From Clostridia bacterium (GTDB taxonomy: Bacteria; Bacillota_A; Clostridia; Christensenellales; Aristaeellaceae): 9,351 bases of DNA. Below the pieces are notes generated by a model, which worked only from the letters and a program-made list of their open reading frames with translations, was not told the DNA's origin and searched no databases. Positions 1 through 6,013 of this stretch are shown in pieces. Where the stretch lies: contig CAAEDZ010000186.1 of NCBI GenBank assembly GCA_900754775.1, positions 1 to 9,351 of the forward strand, written 5' to 3'. How positions within the stretch are numbered: the stretch's first letter is position 1; every line of letters starts with the position of its first letter. The position numbers were made by a program, and so were the translations under genes.

Positions 1-583
1 AGGGGTTGGCGCGCTGCGGCTTGTGGGAAAGGACCGTGCGGAAGGCGAAGTAAAAGTAAAACCGCCGCTGGTACAGGTGTCTGCGGATATTCTGCGTCAG
101 GGCGTCGCCATCGACGTTGTGGCGCAAAAATACGTCGGCCGTTTCCGTGCAGAAGCAGAAATCGCTCAACAGCGTGCGCACGATGCGGTTTTCGCTCCAT
201 CGGGAGGTACATATGCGCGCGGCGATGTCGCGGAGCTTTTCTTCGAGCAGTTCTGCGGTGAGTTCTTCCTTCATGATATAGTCAAAGGCGCCGGCTCGCA
301 ACGCGCGCTTGGCGTAGTGAAAATCCGCGTAAGAGGAGATCATCAGCACAAAGGCATGGCTGTTCTGCTCGCGGATGCGCGCGAGCAGATCCAGCCCGTC
401 CGTGCCGGGCATGTTGACGTCGGAGATCACAAGCTGCGCATCGAACTCCGCAAAGCGCTTGTAAGCCTGCTCGCCATTCCGCGCCATGGCGACGATCGTG
501 AACCCGAGCCTGGTCCAGTCCACGAGCGTGCGCAGCTCCTCCAGAACCATGTAGTCATCATCGGCCAGAACGACGCGGATCAA
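1..583 (-). CDS. YesN-like AraC-family response regulator, N-terminal part (truncated by window edge)
   Basis: Two-component response regulator; 194 residues are visible and the C-terminal part lies beyond the left edge. The first ~120 residues form a receiver domain: acidic cluster Asp8-Asp9-Asp10, phospho-acceptor Asp55 in VISDVNMPGTDG, switch Ser83 in LMISSYADF, and conserved Lys105 in YIMKEEL, where the usual Lys-Pro is Lys-Glu. The SSYADFHYAKRAL stretch is typical of the YesN group, which carries a C-terminal AraC-type helix-turn-helix and usually pairs with a YesM-type histidine kinase; neither is visible here. The start is TTG at 583-581. It is chosen because GGAGG (591-595) lies seven bases upstream and the receiver fold begins at once with IRVVLADDD. 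It probably regulates the neighbouring transporter and hydrolase (inference from position). Family call is firm; the target genes are not. Confidence 0.88.
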   Translation of the reverse strand, partial: MIRVVLADDDYMVLEELRTLVDWTRLGFTIVAMARNGEQAYKRFAEFDAQLVISDVNMPGTDGLDLLARIREQNSHAFVLMISSYADFHYAKRALRAGAFDYIMKEELTAELLEEKLRDIAARICTSRWSENRIVRTLLSDFCFCTETADVFLRHNVDGDALTQNIRRHLYQRRFYFYFAFRTVLSHKPQRANP

Positions 584-654
584 GGCAAGCCCTCCTTCCG
601 TTGCAGCCGGGCGCAAATGTATCGCAACCGATTCCATTGCCGCCCTTTACGCAT
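580..654 (-). CDS. possible 24-codon upstream ORF overlapping the regulator start
   Basis: A short frame starts with ATG at 654-652 and ends with TGA at 582-580. That stop overlaps the TTG start of the response regulator in the sequence TTGA. The peptide is basic, beginning MRKGRQWNRLRY, and resembles nothing I know. Its own ribosome binding site is weak: an AAAGG about 12 bases upstream. If translated, it could couple ribosomes to the regulator start. It is equally likely to be chance, because the regulator has an excellent binding site of its own. Confidence 0.18.
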   Translation of the reverse strand: MRKGRQWNRLRYICARLQRKEGLP

Positions 655-691
655 TAATATCGGTAACCTTTCTTGATGCTTATGCAGGGAA

Positions 692-720
692 ATATTACCC
701 AGAATACATTCTAGCAGCAA
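692..720 (-). promoter_or_regulatory. candidate promoter of the response regulator with an internal palindrome
   Basis: On the minus strand, TTGCTG (720-715) is followed 17 bases later by TAATAT (697-692). This is a moderate match to a housekeeping -35/-10 pair and lies about 110 bases upstream of the regulator start. The spacer contains the perfect inverted repeat AGAAT-GT-ATTCT (701-712), placed where a bound repressor would block RNA polymerase. A separate promoter is plausible because a hairpin at 746-784 separates this gene from the transporter operon. Confidence 0.4.
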
Positions 721-745
721 AACCGGCGTTTGTCCACAAAGCCCG

Positions 746-784
746 AATGGCACGGCATGCGTCGTTGCCACATGCCGTGCCATT
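746..784 (-). terminator. 14-bp perfect inverted repeat after the transporter operon
   Basis: The arms AATGGCACGGCATG (746-759) and its exact reverse complement (771-784) flank an 11-base loop. It starts 22 bases past the stop of the last permease gene, the usual place for an operon-end hairpin. The minus-strand sequence after the stem is CGGGCTTTG, so there is no proper T-tract. It may be a weak terminator, an RNA 3'-end stabiliser, or a protein-binding palindrome. Confidence 0.5.
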
Positions 785-806
785 GCAGGAAAGCGAGCGC
801 CAGAAT

Positions 807-1793
807 TTACGCCGCCGCGTCGTAGAAAGACGAGCCCGTCTTGCGTACGCGCTGCCTGCGGAAGTGTTCCGAGATGCGGTTCACATTTCCGGATACGCCG
901 AGTACCGCGAACATGAAGAGGCCGAGGGCCACGTTCTGCGCGCTGTCGGGAAGGCCGCAGGCGATCAGGCCGTTGAAGATGATGGTCAGGCAGACTTCGC
1001 CGATGACGATCATCAGCGGCAGGTTGTTGCACAGGCGCACAAGCTGCGTGCCGATGACGACGCCCATGATGGGCTCGAACACGAGGTTCATGGTCGTCAT
1101 ATTGGTCTGCACGGTGAGAATGCCGGACAGGGAGATCTGCAAACAGGCGGCGACGGTGAGGGGAACGGCGGAGAGAAGGTAGGCGATCGTCTTGACTCTG
1201 GAGGGGACGACGCCCTGACTCTGGGCCAGCACTTCGTCGCTGCCGACCGAGGAGATGTGGAAGCCGATGCGCGTGCGATACATGATGACGTAGAGGAACG
1301 CGGCGGCCCCCAAACTCCAAAGGATGTTGAAGGGGTAGGCGAAGACGTCAGCGATGGGATCTTCGATGAAGAGGTTCGTGTAGTTGCCGTAGAGCGCGCC
1401 GACGCCGAAGGCGAAGATCTCGCCGATGAGTACGAAGCCCAGCGCCACCACCATGGAGGGAATGCGCAGATAGCGGTACAGCAGCGCCGCCACCACGGCC
1501 ATGAGCAGCGAACCCACGATGCAGCCGAGGATGAAGCCGATAAACCCAAATTTGGCGGCGAACAGCGCCCCTACCGCCGCGGCGCCGATGACGCGGCAGC
1601 CGGCGGTGAAGTCCGAAAGACCGCACTGCATGATGAACGCCATGCCGCAGCCGATGGCGGTGGGAAGCATGGCCTGGTTGATGACCACGCGCAGGCTGTG
1701 CATGCCGAAACCGGGCGCGATCAGCGAGAACAACAGAAACAGCGCGACCGGCAGGGCGAATACGATGAGGATTCCGAATGCTCTCTTTTTCAT
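807..1793 (-). CDS. CUT2 (ribose-type) sugar ABC transporter permease, diverged partner
   Basis: Integral membrane permease of 328 residues, the second of two in this operon and close to the usual ~320-340 residues of RbsC-like permeases. It begins with a positively charged MKKRAFG followed by a hydrophobic helix, and most of the length is hydrophobic segments. Family landmarks survive in altered form. CGLSDFTAG (57-65) stands where relatives have GGIDLSVG; HISSVGSDEVLAQSQGV (179-195) matches the cytoplasmic loop that contacts the ATPase; EPIMGVVIGTQL (240-251) replaces the conserved AAVVLGGTSL-like stretch. The C-terminus is a basic cytoplasmic tail. The gene starts 11 bases after the preceding permease stop, with GGGGGTGG before the ATG. 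It presumably forms a heterodimeric channel with that permease. The substrate cannot be read from the sequence. Confidence 0.87.
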   Translation of the reverse strand: MKKRAFGILIVFALPVALFLLFSLIAPGFGMHSLRVVINQAMLPTAIGCGMAFIMQCGLSDFTAGCRVIGAAAVGALFAAKFGFIGFILGCIVGSLLMAVVAALLYRYLRIPSMVVALGFVLIGEIFAFGVGALYGNYTNLFIEDPIADVFAYPFNILWSLGAAAFLYVIMYRTRIGFHISSVGSDEVLAQSQGVVPSRVKTIAYLLSAVPLTVAACLQISLSGILTVQTNMTTMNLVFEPIMGVVIGTQLVRLCNNLPLMIVIGEVCLTIIFNGLIACGLPDSAQNVALGLFMFAVLGVSGNVNRISEHFRRQRVRKTGSSFYDAAA

Positions 1794-1804
1794 GCTTCCA
1801 CCCC

Positions 1805-2755
1805 CTACTTAATGACCTTGAGGTTGCGGCGGTCGTAAGAGACGCCGATGACCGCAAGGAAGAGACCGCCGCGGACGAGCTGCTGGACAGCCACGTTGAC
1901 GCCGAGGAGCGTCATGCCGCAGGTGAGGATGACCATCGTCAGCGTGCCCACGCAGACGGAGCGGAATCGGGAGGTGGTGCCGCCGGACCAGGGGAGACCG
2001 CCCAGCAACACGGCGTTCATGACGTTGAGCATCAGCGTGCTGCCCGTGGTGTTGGTGGCGGAGCCGGTGCGGATGAGGCTGATGAAGCCGAGGAAACCGG
2101 CGACCGCGCCCATGATGACGAAGGGCATCATGCGCAGCAGCGTGACATTGGCGCCGCTTTGGCGCACCGCCTCCTGCGAAGCGCCGATGGCCTTGCAGGT
2201 CTTGCCGTAATACGTCCTTTCAAAGACGTAGTAGCCCAAGACCACGAACGCGGCGATCAGCGCGTACTTGAGGGGCATGGTGAACCAGCGCAGCATGGCC
2301 AGCGGCGCGCCGATGACCGCGCCGCCGGAGATCAGCAATACGAGGCCGTTGCACAGATATTGCATCGACAGCGTGGTGATGAAGGAATTGACCCGCAATT
2401 TGACGATCACGAAGGCGTTGACCAGTCCGATCACCAGCCCGGGGAGTATGCTGGCGGGGATCGCCAGCGCCGGGGCGATGTCCGCCGCCAGCGCCGCGCA
2501 GGTGCAGCTGACGGCCATGGTGGAGCCGATGGAGAAGTCCACCTGCCCCTGCGCCAGCAGGAACATGTAGCCGCAGGAACCGAGGAGTATGTAAATGCCA
2601 TCGTTGATCATCGAAGAGACGCTCCGCGAGGAAAAGATGGCCCCCTCCGTCATGAACCAGAAGAATATACATACCAGCGCCAGCCCCAGAAAGGGAAATA
2701 CGGCTTTGATGTCCAGTTTTCCGGGCCGGGCTTCCGCTTTGACTCTTGCTTCCAT
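1805..2755 (-). CDS. CUT2 (ribose-type) sugar ABC transporter permease
   Basis: Integral membrane permease of 316 residues, RbsC/BPD_transp_2 family. After a ~16-residue cytoplasmic N-terminus the protein is a series of hydrophobic segments. Landmarks are clear: GQVDFSIGS (70-78) corresponds to the GGIDLSVGS motif, AIGASQEAVRQSGANV (189-204) is the ATPase-coupling loop, and LNVMNAVLLGGLPWSGG (243-259) corresponds to the AIAAVVLGGTSLSGG stretch. It fits the family better than the permease downstream, so it is the more conventional half of the pair. The ATG follows GGAGGG and lies 12 bases after the ATPase stop, and the downstream permease begins 11 bases later: a tight operon. Expected partners are the second permease, the double-domain ATPase and the binding protein. 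Confidence 0.92.
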   Translation of the reverse strand: MEARVKAEARPGKLDIKAVFPFLGLALVCIFFWFMTEGAIFSSRSVSSMINDGIYILLGSCGYMFLLAQGQVDFSIGSTMAVSCTCAALAADIAPALAIPASILPGLVIGLVNAFVIVKLRVNSFITTLSMQYLCNGLVLLISGGAVIGAPLAMLRWFTMPLKYALIAAFVVLGYYVFERTYYGKTCKAIGASQEAVRQSGANVTLLRMMPFVIMGAVAGFLGFISLIRTGSATNTTGSTLMLNVMNAVLLGGLPWSGGTTSRFRSVCVGTLTMVILTCGMTLLGVNVAVQQLVRGGLFLAVIGVSYDRRNLKVIK

Positions 2756-2767
2756 AGTACCCTCCGC

Positions 2768-4264
2768 CTAGATCATGTAGTCGATCAGGGCCACGTCGGA
2801 CACCTGTTCTTCCCTGAGGAACTCGCCCGTCACCCGGCCATCCTTGAGGATGAGGATGCGGTCGCTCATGCCGATCACTTCCGGCAATTCCTCCGAGATC
2901 AGCAGTATGCTCTTGCCCTGCTGCCGAAGCTCCATCATCAGCTTGTAGATATTGGCCTTGACGCCAATGTCGATGCCTCGGGTGGGGCAGTCCATGATAA
3001 ACACGTCCGCCCCGAAGCCCAGCCACTTGGCCAGGGCCACCTTCTGCTTGTTGCCGCCGGAGAGCTCCAGCACATATTGATCGATGTCCCGCATCTTCAC
3101 TTCCAGCACGGAGGCGTATTGGCTGACGAACTGCTTTTCCGCCTTGGGCGAGATGTAGGTGAACTTGGACAGCTTGCCATAGGAGGCAAGGCAAATGTTG
3201 TCCTTGATGTTTGCGGAGATCATCAGGGATTCCGCGTCGCGGTTCTTGGAGATGTAGGCGATCCTCTGTTTGGTCGCGGTGATGGGGCTGTCGATGATCT
3301 TGCCATCCGGCCCCCTGACTTCGCCGAGATCCGGCGGTTGCAGGCCGAAGGCCAGACTGCCGATCACATGCATGCCGCAATCGGCGAGGCCGCCGAGGCC
3401 GAGAATCTCGCCCTTTTTCAGGTCGAAGGTGACGTCGCGCAGGGCGGGCGTGTAGACGTGTTGCAGGGATAGCACGACTTCCTCGTTCTTGCAGGATACG
3501 TAGTCGCTGCGGTAGAAGTTGTCGGCCACGTCTCTGCCCACCATGAGGCGGCGGATGGTCGCGGCGTCGTAATCCTCCTTTTCAATGGTGTCGATGTAGT
3601 CGCCATCGCGAAGGATGGTGAGCGTATCGCACACCTCCATGATCTCATCGAGGTCATGGGAGATGAAGATCACGCTGTTGCCCGCTTCCTTGATCTTCTG
3701 GATGATGCCATACAGTATGTTGCGGCCATCGCGGCTCAGCGCGGTGGTGGTCTCATCCACAATGAGTATCCTGGGCTTCATGTACATGGCCCGGGCCAGT
3801 TCCACCAGCTTGCGGTCCTCGAACGACAGCGCGTCCACGGACTTACCGGCGGCGATGTGACCGGCTCCGATCTCATCGAGGATGGCTTGCGCCTCGCGGT
3901 TCATCCTGCGGTTGTCGAGGATCCCATGGCTGGAAAAGAGCTTTTCCTTGCCGATGAAGATGTTGCGGGCGACGGTCAGGCCGTCGAACGTGCCCTTTTC
4001 CTGCAGGATCATGCAGATGCCGCGGCTGTTGGCTTCCAGAGAATCCGCCACCTCATAGCGTTCGTCCTCGTAGTAGAACGCACCGGAATCCGCCTTTTGC
4101 ATGCCGGAAATGATCGACGTCAGCGTGGACTTTCCGGAACCGTTCTCCCCGATGAGGCCCAATATCTGCCCGCGGCGCAGTTCCAGGTGCATGCCCTTGA
4201 GCGCCTTTGTCACCCCGAAGCTTTTGTATACTTGTTCCGCACGAAAAAGCAGACCGGTGTTCAT
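2768..4264 (-). CDS. sugar ABC transporter ATPase with two nucleotide-binding domains (RbsA/MglA-like)
   Basis: Energises the importer; 498 residues, normal for the fused double-ATPase type (RbsA, MglA, XylG). Domain 1: Walker A GENGSGKST (39-47), Q-loop Gln88, Walker B RILIVDE (165-171) with catalytic Glu171, H-loop His203. Its signature reads LSFED (146-150), without the usual glycine. Domain 2: the Walker A region GLGGLADCGMH (289-299) is degenerate, which is normal for these proteins. Its signature LSGGNKQK (401-408) is intact, but Walker B reads FIMDCPTRGID, with Cys426 in place of the catalytic Glu. In the assembled enzyme this suggests one competent site (domain 1 Walker motifs with domain 2 signature) and one degenerate site. 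GGAGGT precedes the ATG; the binding-protein gene ends 37 bases upstream. Confidence 0.95.
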   Translation of the reverse strand: MNTGLLFRAEQVYKSFGVTKALKGMHLELRRGQILGLIGENGSGKSTLTSIISGMQKADSGAFYYEDERYEVADSLEANSRGICMILQEKGTFDGLTVARNIFIGKEKLFSSHGILDNRRMNREAQAILDEIGAGHIAAGKSVDALSFEDRKLVELARAMYMKPRILIVDETTTALSRDGRNILYGIIQKIKEAGNSVIFISHDLDEIMEVCDTLTILRDGDYIDTIEKEDYDAATIRRLMVGRDVADNFYRSDYVSCKNEEVVLSLQHVYTPALRDVTFDLKKGEILGLGGLADCGMHVIGSLAFGLQPPDLGEVRGPDGKIIDSPITATKQRIAYISKNRDAESLMISANIKDNICLASYGKLSKFTYISPKAEKQFVSQYASVLEVKMRDIDQYVLELSGGNKQKVALAKWLGFGADVFIMDCPTRGIDIGVKANIYKLMMELRQQGKSILLISEELPEVIGMSDRILILKDGRVTGEFLREEQVSDVALIDYMI

Positions 4265-4301
4265 AGTTCTACCTCCACATCACGGTGTCAGGACGCTTTC
4301 C

Positions 4302-5420
4302 TTATTCACCCAGATAGGCCTGCGTCATGGGATCGTAGTTATCGACGTACTCCTGAATCCACTCGGCGGAGAGGTCGGGGTTGTTCTCCGGCAGGAACAT
4401 CGCCAGTTCCTCGTCGGTGATGTAGCGCACCTTGTCGTTGGTAAGATATTCGGCATAGGTCTGCGCCTCTTCCATACTGTCGATCATGTAGCCCTCAAAG
4501 ATGGTGGGCACGACGTTGCCCTCGGCATCGACGATAAGGTTGCCGTTGATGGCGTTCACCAGCTTGATGTTGGTGATCAGCATGTCAAAGCCAAGACCGC
4601 CCTTGCCGGCGGGGATAAGAGTGGCGTCCACAACGCCAGACTCCCACGCGGCGATCAGATCCAGAGGCGTGTCGATGCTCATGTAGTGGCAGCCGGTATC
4701 CTGACTGGCGATCTCGGCGATGATGGCGTCGTGCGAGCCGGAGGCGACAGAGGCCATGCTGATGATGCAGTCGAGATCGGGGTAGGCAGCCAGCAGGCTC
4801 TGCGCGGCGGTGGTGCCCTCGGAGGCCTGCGTCAGGCCGCGCACCTCGGCAACGAGTTCGATGCCGAACTCATCGCATGCCTTGAGAAGGCCTTCCTCGC
4901 GGGGGTCGCCGGCCATGTCGCCCTTCTGAGTGGTGACGATGGCGATCTGCGTGTAGCCGAGTTCTGCGCACTTTTCACCGATCATGTAGCCGTTGGCGAT
5001 TTCATCCTCATAGGAATAACCGGCGAAGTAGGGGCTGCTGAGTACGAGTTCCTTGATCTCGTCATCGCGGATGTCGCGCAGCGTGAGCGCATAGTAGACG
5101 CCGCTCTGTTCGCACATGGTGACGATGGAGGGCATCACCGTGTCCGCCGCAGTGAAGAACAGCAGACCGTCGGCGCCTGCGGCGATGGAACTCTCCGCCC
5201 AAGTCAGAAAGTCATCGGGAGCGTAGCGGAGTGCGGGCGGATAGACCATGCTGCCGCCATTTAAAGACAGCCATGCGTCACATGAATTTGCCGCCTGAAT
5301 CGTACCGACTGCACCGACATTGGTGGCGTTAAAATGGACTTCGATGCCGTCCTCCGCAAGGGCGGCCGTCATGGTGAGCAGCATCAGGACTGCCAGGATC
5401 AGGGACACCAGTTTCTTCAT
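4302..5420 (-). CDS. sugar ABC transporter substrate-binding protein, type-1 periplasmic-binding fold
   Basis: Extracellular ligand receptor of the importer; 372 residues. The start at 5420-5418 is chosen over an in-frame ATG 48 bases upstream because AGGAGGAG lies six bases before it and a classic signal peptide follows: MKK, a leucine-rich core, then AALA-ED with predicted cleavage after Ala22. No cysteine follows the core, so there is no lipoprotein anchor. The body fits the Peripla_BP_4 (ribose-binding-like) pattern: AAGADGLLFF (80-89), a helix ending in CEQSGVYYALTLRD (103-116) where relatives bind a monosaccharide, GYTQIAIVTTQKGD at the start of the second lobe, and YMSIDTPLDLIAAWESGVVDATL (246-268) in the region that usually holds the hinge aspartate. 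The sequence is diverged from characterised ribose or galactose receptors, so the ligand is unknown. First gene of the transporter operon. Confidence 0.9.
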   Translation of the reverse strand: MKKLVSLILAVLMLLTMTAALAEDGIEVHFNATNVGAVGTIQAANSCDAWLSLNGGSMVYPPALRYAPDDFLTWAESSIAAGADGLLFFTAADTVMPSIVTMCEQSGVYYALTLRDIRDDEIKELVLSSPYFAGYSYEDEIANGYMIGEKCAELGYTQIAIVTTQKGDMAGDPREEGLLKACDEFGIELVAEVRGLTQASEGTTAAQSLLAAYPDLDCIISMASVASGSHDAIIAEIASQDTGCHYMSIDTPLDLIAAWESGVVDATLIPAGKGGLGFDMLITNIKLVNAINGNLIVDAEGNVVPTIFEGYMIDSMEEAQTYAEYLTNDKVRYITDEELAMFLPENNPDLSAEWIQEYVDNYDPMTQAYLGE

Positions 5421-5516
5421 AACTTTCTCCTCCTGCATGTATTTAAGCCGTTCTTCCCGGCCACGCATTGATTGTAAAGCGGCATTGGGGGCGTCGCAAC
5501 TGTAAAATCCTCTTGT

Positions 5517-5545
5517 ATTGTATAAAATCGTTATGTATTTCGCCA
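5517..5545 (-). promoter_or_regulatory. candidate promoter of the transporter operon
   Basis: On the minus strand TACAAT (5522-5517), within TATACAAT, is a good -10 element. The hexamer 17 bases upstream, TGGCGA (5545-5540), is a poor -35, as expected for an activator-dependent promoter. Transcription would start near 5510, giving a leader of about 90 bases to the binding-protein ATG. The stretch 5470-5640 is clearly AT-rich compared with its surroundings. Other -10-like hexamers occur here, so the choice is tentative. Confidence 0.35.
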
Positions 5546-5607
5546 GATGCTCAATTAATAGATTTGTTTCATGGTATATGTGGAGAATATGTATTGATAA
5601 TAGAATG

Positions 5608-5638
5608 TTTTTTGCACGAAATAGTGCTTTTTTGCACT
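5608..5638. repeat. tandem TTTTTTGCAC direct repeats with an inverted repeat, candidate operator
   Basis: TTTTTTGCAC occurs at 5608-5617 and again at 5628-5637, with exactly 20 bp from start to start, about two helical turns. Nested in it is the inverted repeat AGTGC-TTTTTT-GCACT (5623-5638), and GCAC-GAAATA-GTGC (5614-5627) overlaps it. It lies about 190-220 bp upstream of the binding-protein start in an AT-rich region. Directly repeated half-sites about 21 bp apart are the known binding mode of AraC-family regulators. The response regulator of this locus is a natural candidate (inference). Confidence 0.4.
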
Positions 5639-5729
5639 GTGACCGCCCATTATGAAGCCTGCGGGCTGATTTCCTGCAAGCTCGCGTCCTCTACCAAGGC
5701 GGCGTTCTACTGATGCGCGCAGCAGAACA

Positions 5730-5759
5730 AGCCCTTCGGCCAACGATGGCCGGAGGGCT
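5730..5759. terminator. hairpin, possible bidirectional terminator
   Basis: The arms AGCCCTTCGGCCA (5730-5742) and TGGCCGGAGGGCT (5747-5759) enclose the tetraloop ACGA. Read as plus-strand RNA the stem is complete with one U-G pair; read as minus-strand RNA it has one A-C mismatch. It is followed by CTTTC on the plus side and TTGTTCT on the minus side, so the T-tracts are short. On the minus strand it lies 22 bases beyond a stop codon at 5783-5781, which fits the end of the hydrolase transcript. Confidence 0.5.
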
Positions 5760-5780
5760 CTTTCGCGTGAAAACAGGCAG

Positions 5781-6013
5781 TCAGAACTGGATGGTGTCCG
5801 GGTCGCCGGTGTCGTCCAAATGTCCCGCAGACCGCGCTTCCACGCCGCCGGGCGTCTTCAATTCCTCGTCGTTCAGGGAAAAGCCGAAAGGGCGGCATTG
5901 TTGCCCATGCGTTGTACGCGGGCCCAAGTGTGGTCGCATGCTTGCCCGGCGGACGCGCCTCCCGGCAGGCTCCGCAGGCAAGGCTGCTGCCGGGGGGCGC
6001 GCGGCGGGACGAT
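5781..6013 (-). pseudogene. possible remnant of a small gene, frame broken near 5879-5882
   Basis: I do not recognise this sequence. One minus-strand frame ends with protein-like residues, SLNDEELKTPGG then HLDDTGDPDTIQF, stopping at 5783-5781. These codons strongly favour G or C in the third position. Upstream of the run of four T (minus strand, 5882-5879) a different frame looks more natural: ACDHTWARVQRMGNN then AALSAF, ending at TGA 5875-5873. One extra T would join the two as AALSAF-SLNDEELK. The upstream frame is the same frame as the hydrolase and stays open for 46 codons past its stop. No good ribosome binding site or start was found. This could be a decayed gene, a sequencing or assembly error, or chance. 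Confidence 0.28.
5954..6001. repeat. strong GC-rich inverted repeat just after the hydrolase stop
   Basis: The arms CGCGCCTCCCGGCAG (5954-5968) and CTGCCGGGGGGCGCG (5987-6001) pair over 15 positions with an 18-base loop. There is one U-G pair on the plus strand, or one C-A mismatch on the minus strand. It starts 13 bases beyond the hydrolase stop codon. Neither side has a T-tract, so it looks less like an intrinsic terminator than like a 3'-end stabilising structure or a palindromic intergenic element. Confidence 0.5.

Larger units (their letters stand above)
5421..6013. other. 593-bp gap between the hydrolase and transporter genes
   Basis: No confident gene is present. From the hydrolase side the gap holds: a GC-rich 15-bp hairpin (5954-6001), a possible small broken reading frame ending at 5781, a second hairpin (5730-5759), a GC-rich stretch with no recognised content (about 5641-5720), then an AT-rich regulatory stretch (about 5470-5640) with direct repeats and a candidate promoter. 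This organisation suggests that the hydrolase and the transporter are separate transcription units rather than one operon. Confidence 0.6.

Noticed and set aside
23..676. 217-codon open frame on the plus strand opposite the response regulator
   Set aside because: The minus strand encodes an unmistakable receiver domain here; the plus frame is its antisense shadow with no recognisable protein pattern.
1778..3472. 564-codon open frame on the plus strand opposite the ATPase and permease genes
   Set aside because: Its composition is rich in Asp, Arg, His and Gly, typical of antisense frames in GC-rich genes, and it crosses the ends of two well-supported minus-strand genes.
5421..5468. Upstream in-frame ATG adding 16 residues to the binding protein
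   Set aside because: The longer version would bury the signal peptide behind a charged stretch, and the AGGAGGAG site is spaced for the ATG at 5420-5418.
5614..5638. TTTTTT runs beside GCAC inverted repeats read as an intrinsic terminator
   Set aside because: The stems are only 4-5 bp and the T-run lies in the loop or between repeats, so an operator-like arrangement fits better.
5468..5713. 81-codon plus-strand frame ending just before the hairpin at 5730-5759
   Set aside because: The hairpin placement is suggestive, but the frame has no ribosome binding site, mixed composition and no recognisable motif, and it covers the proposed promoter of the transporter operon.
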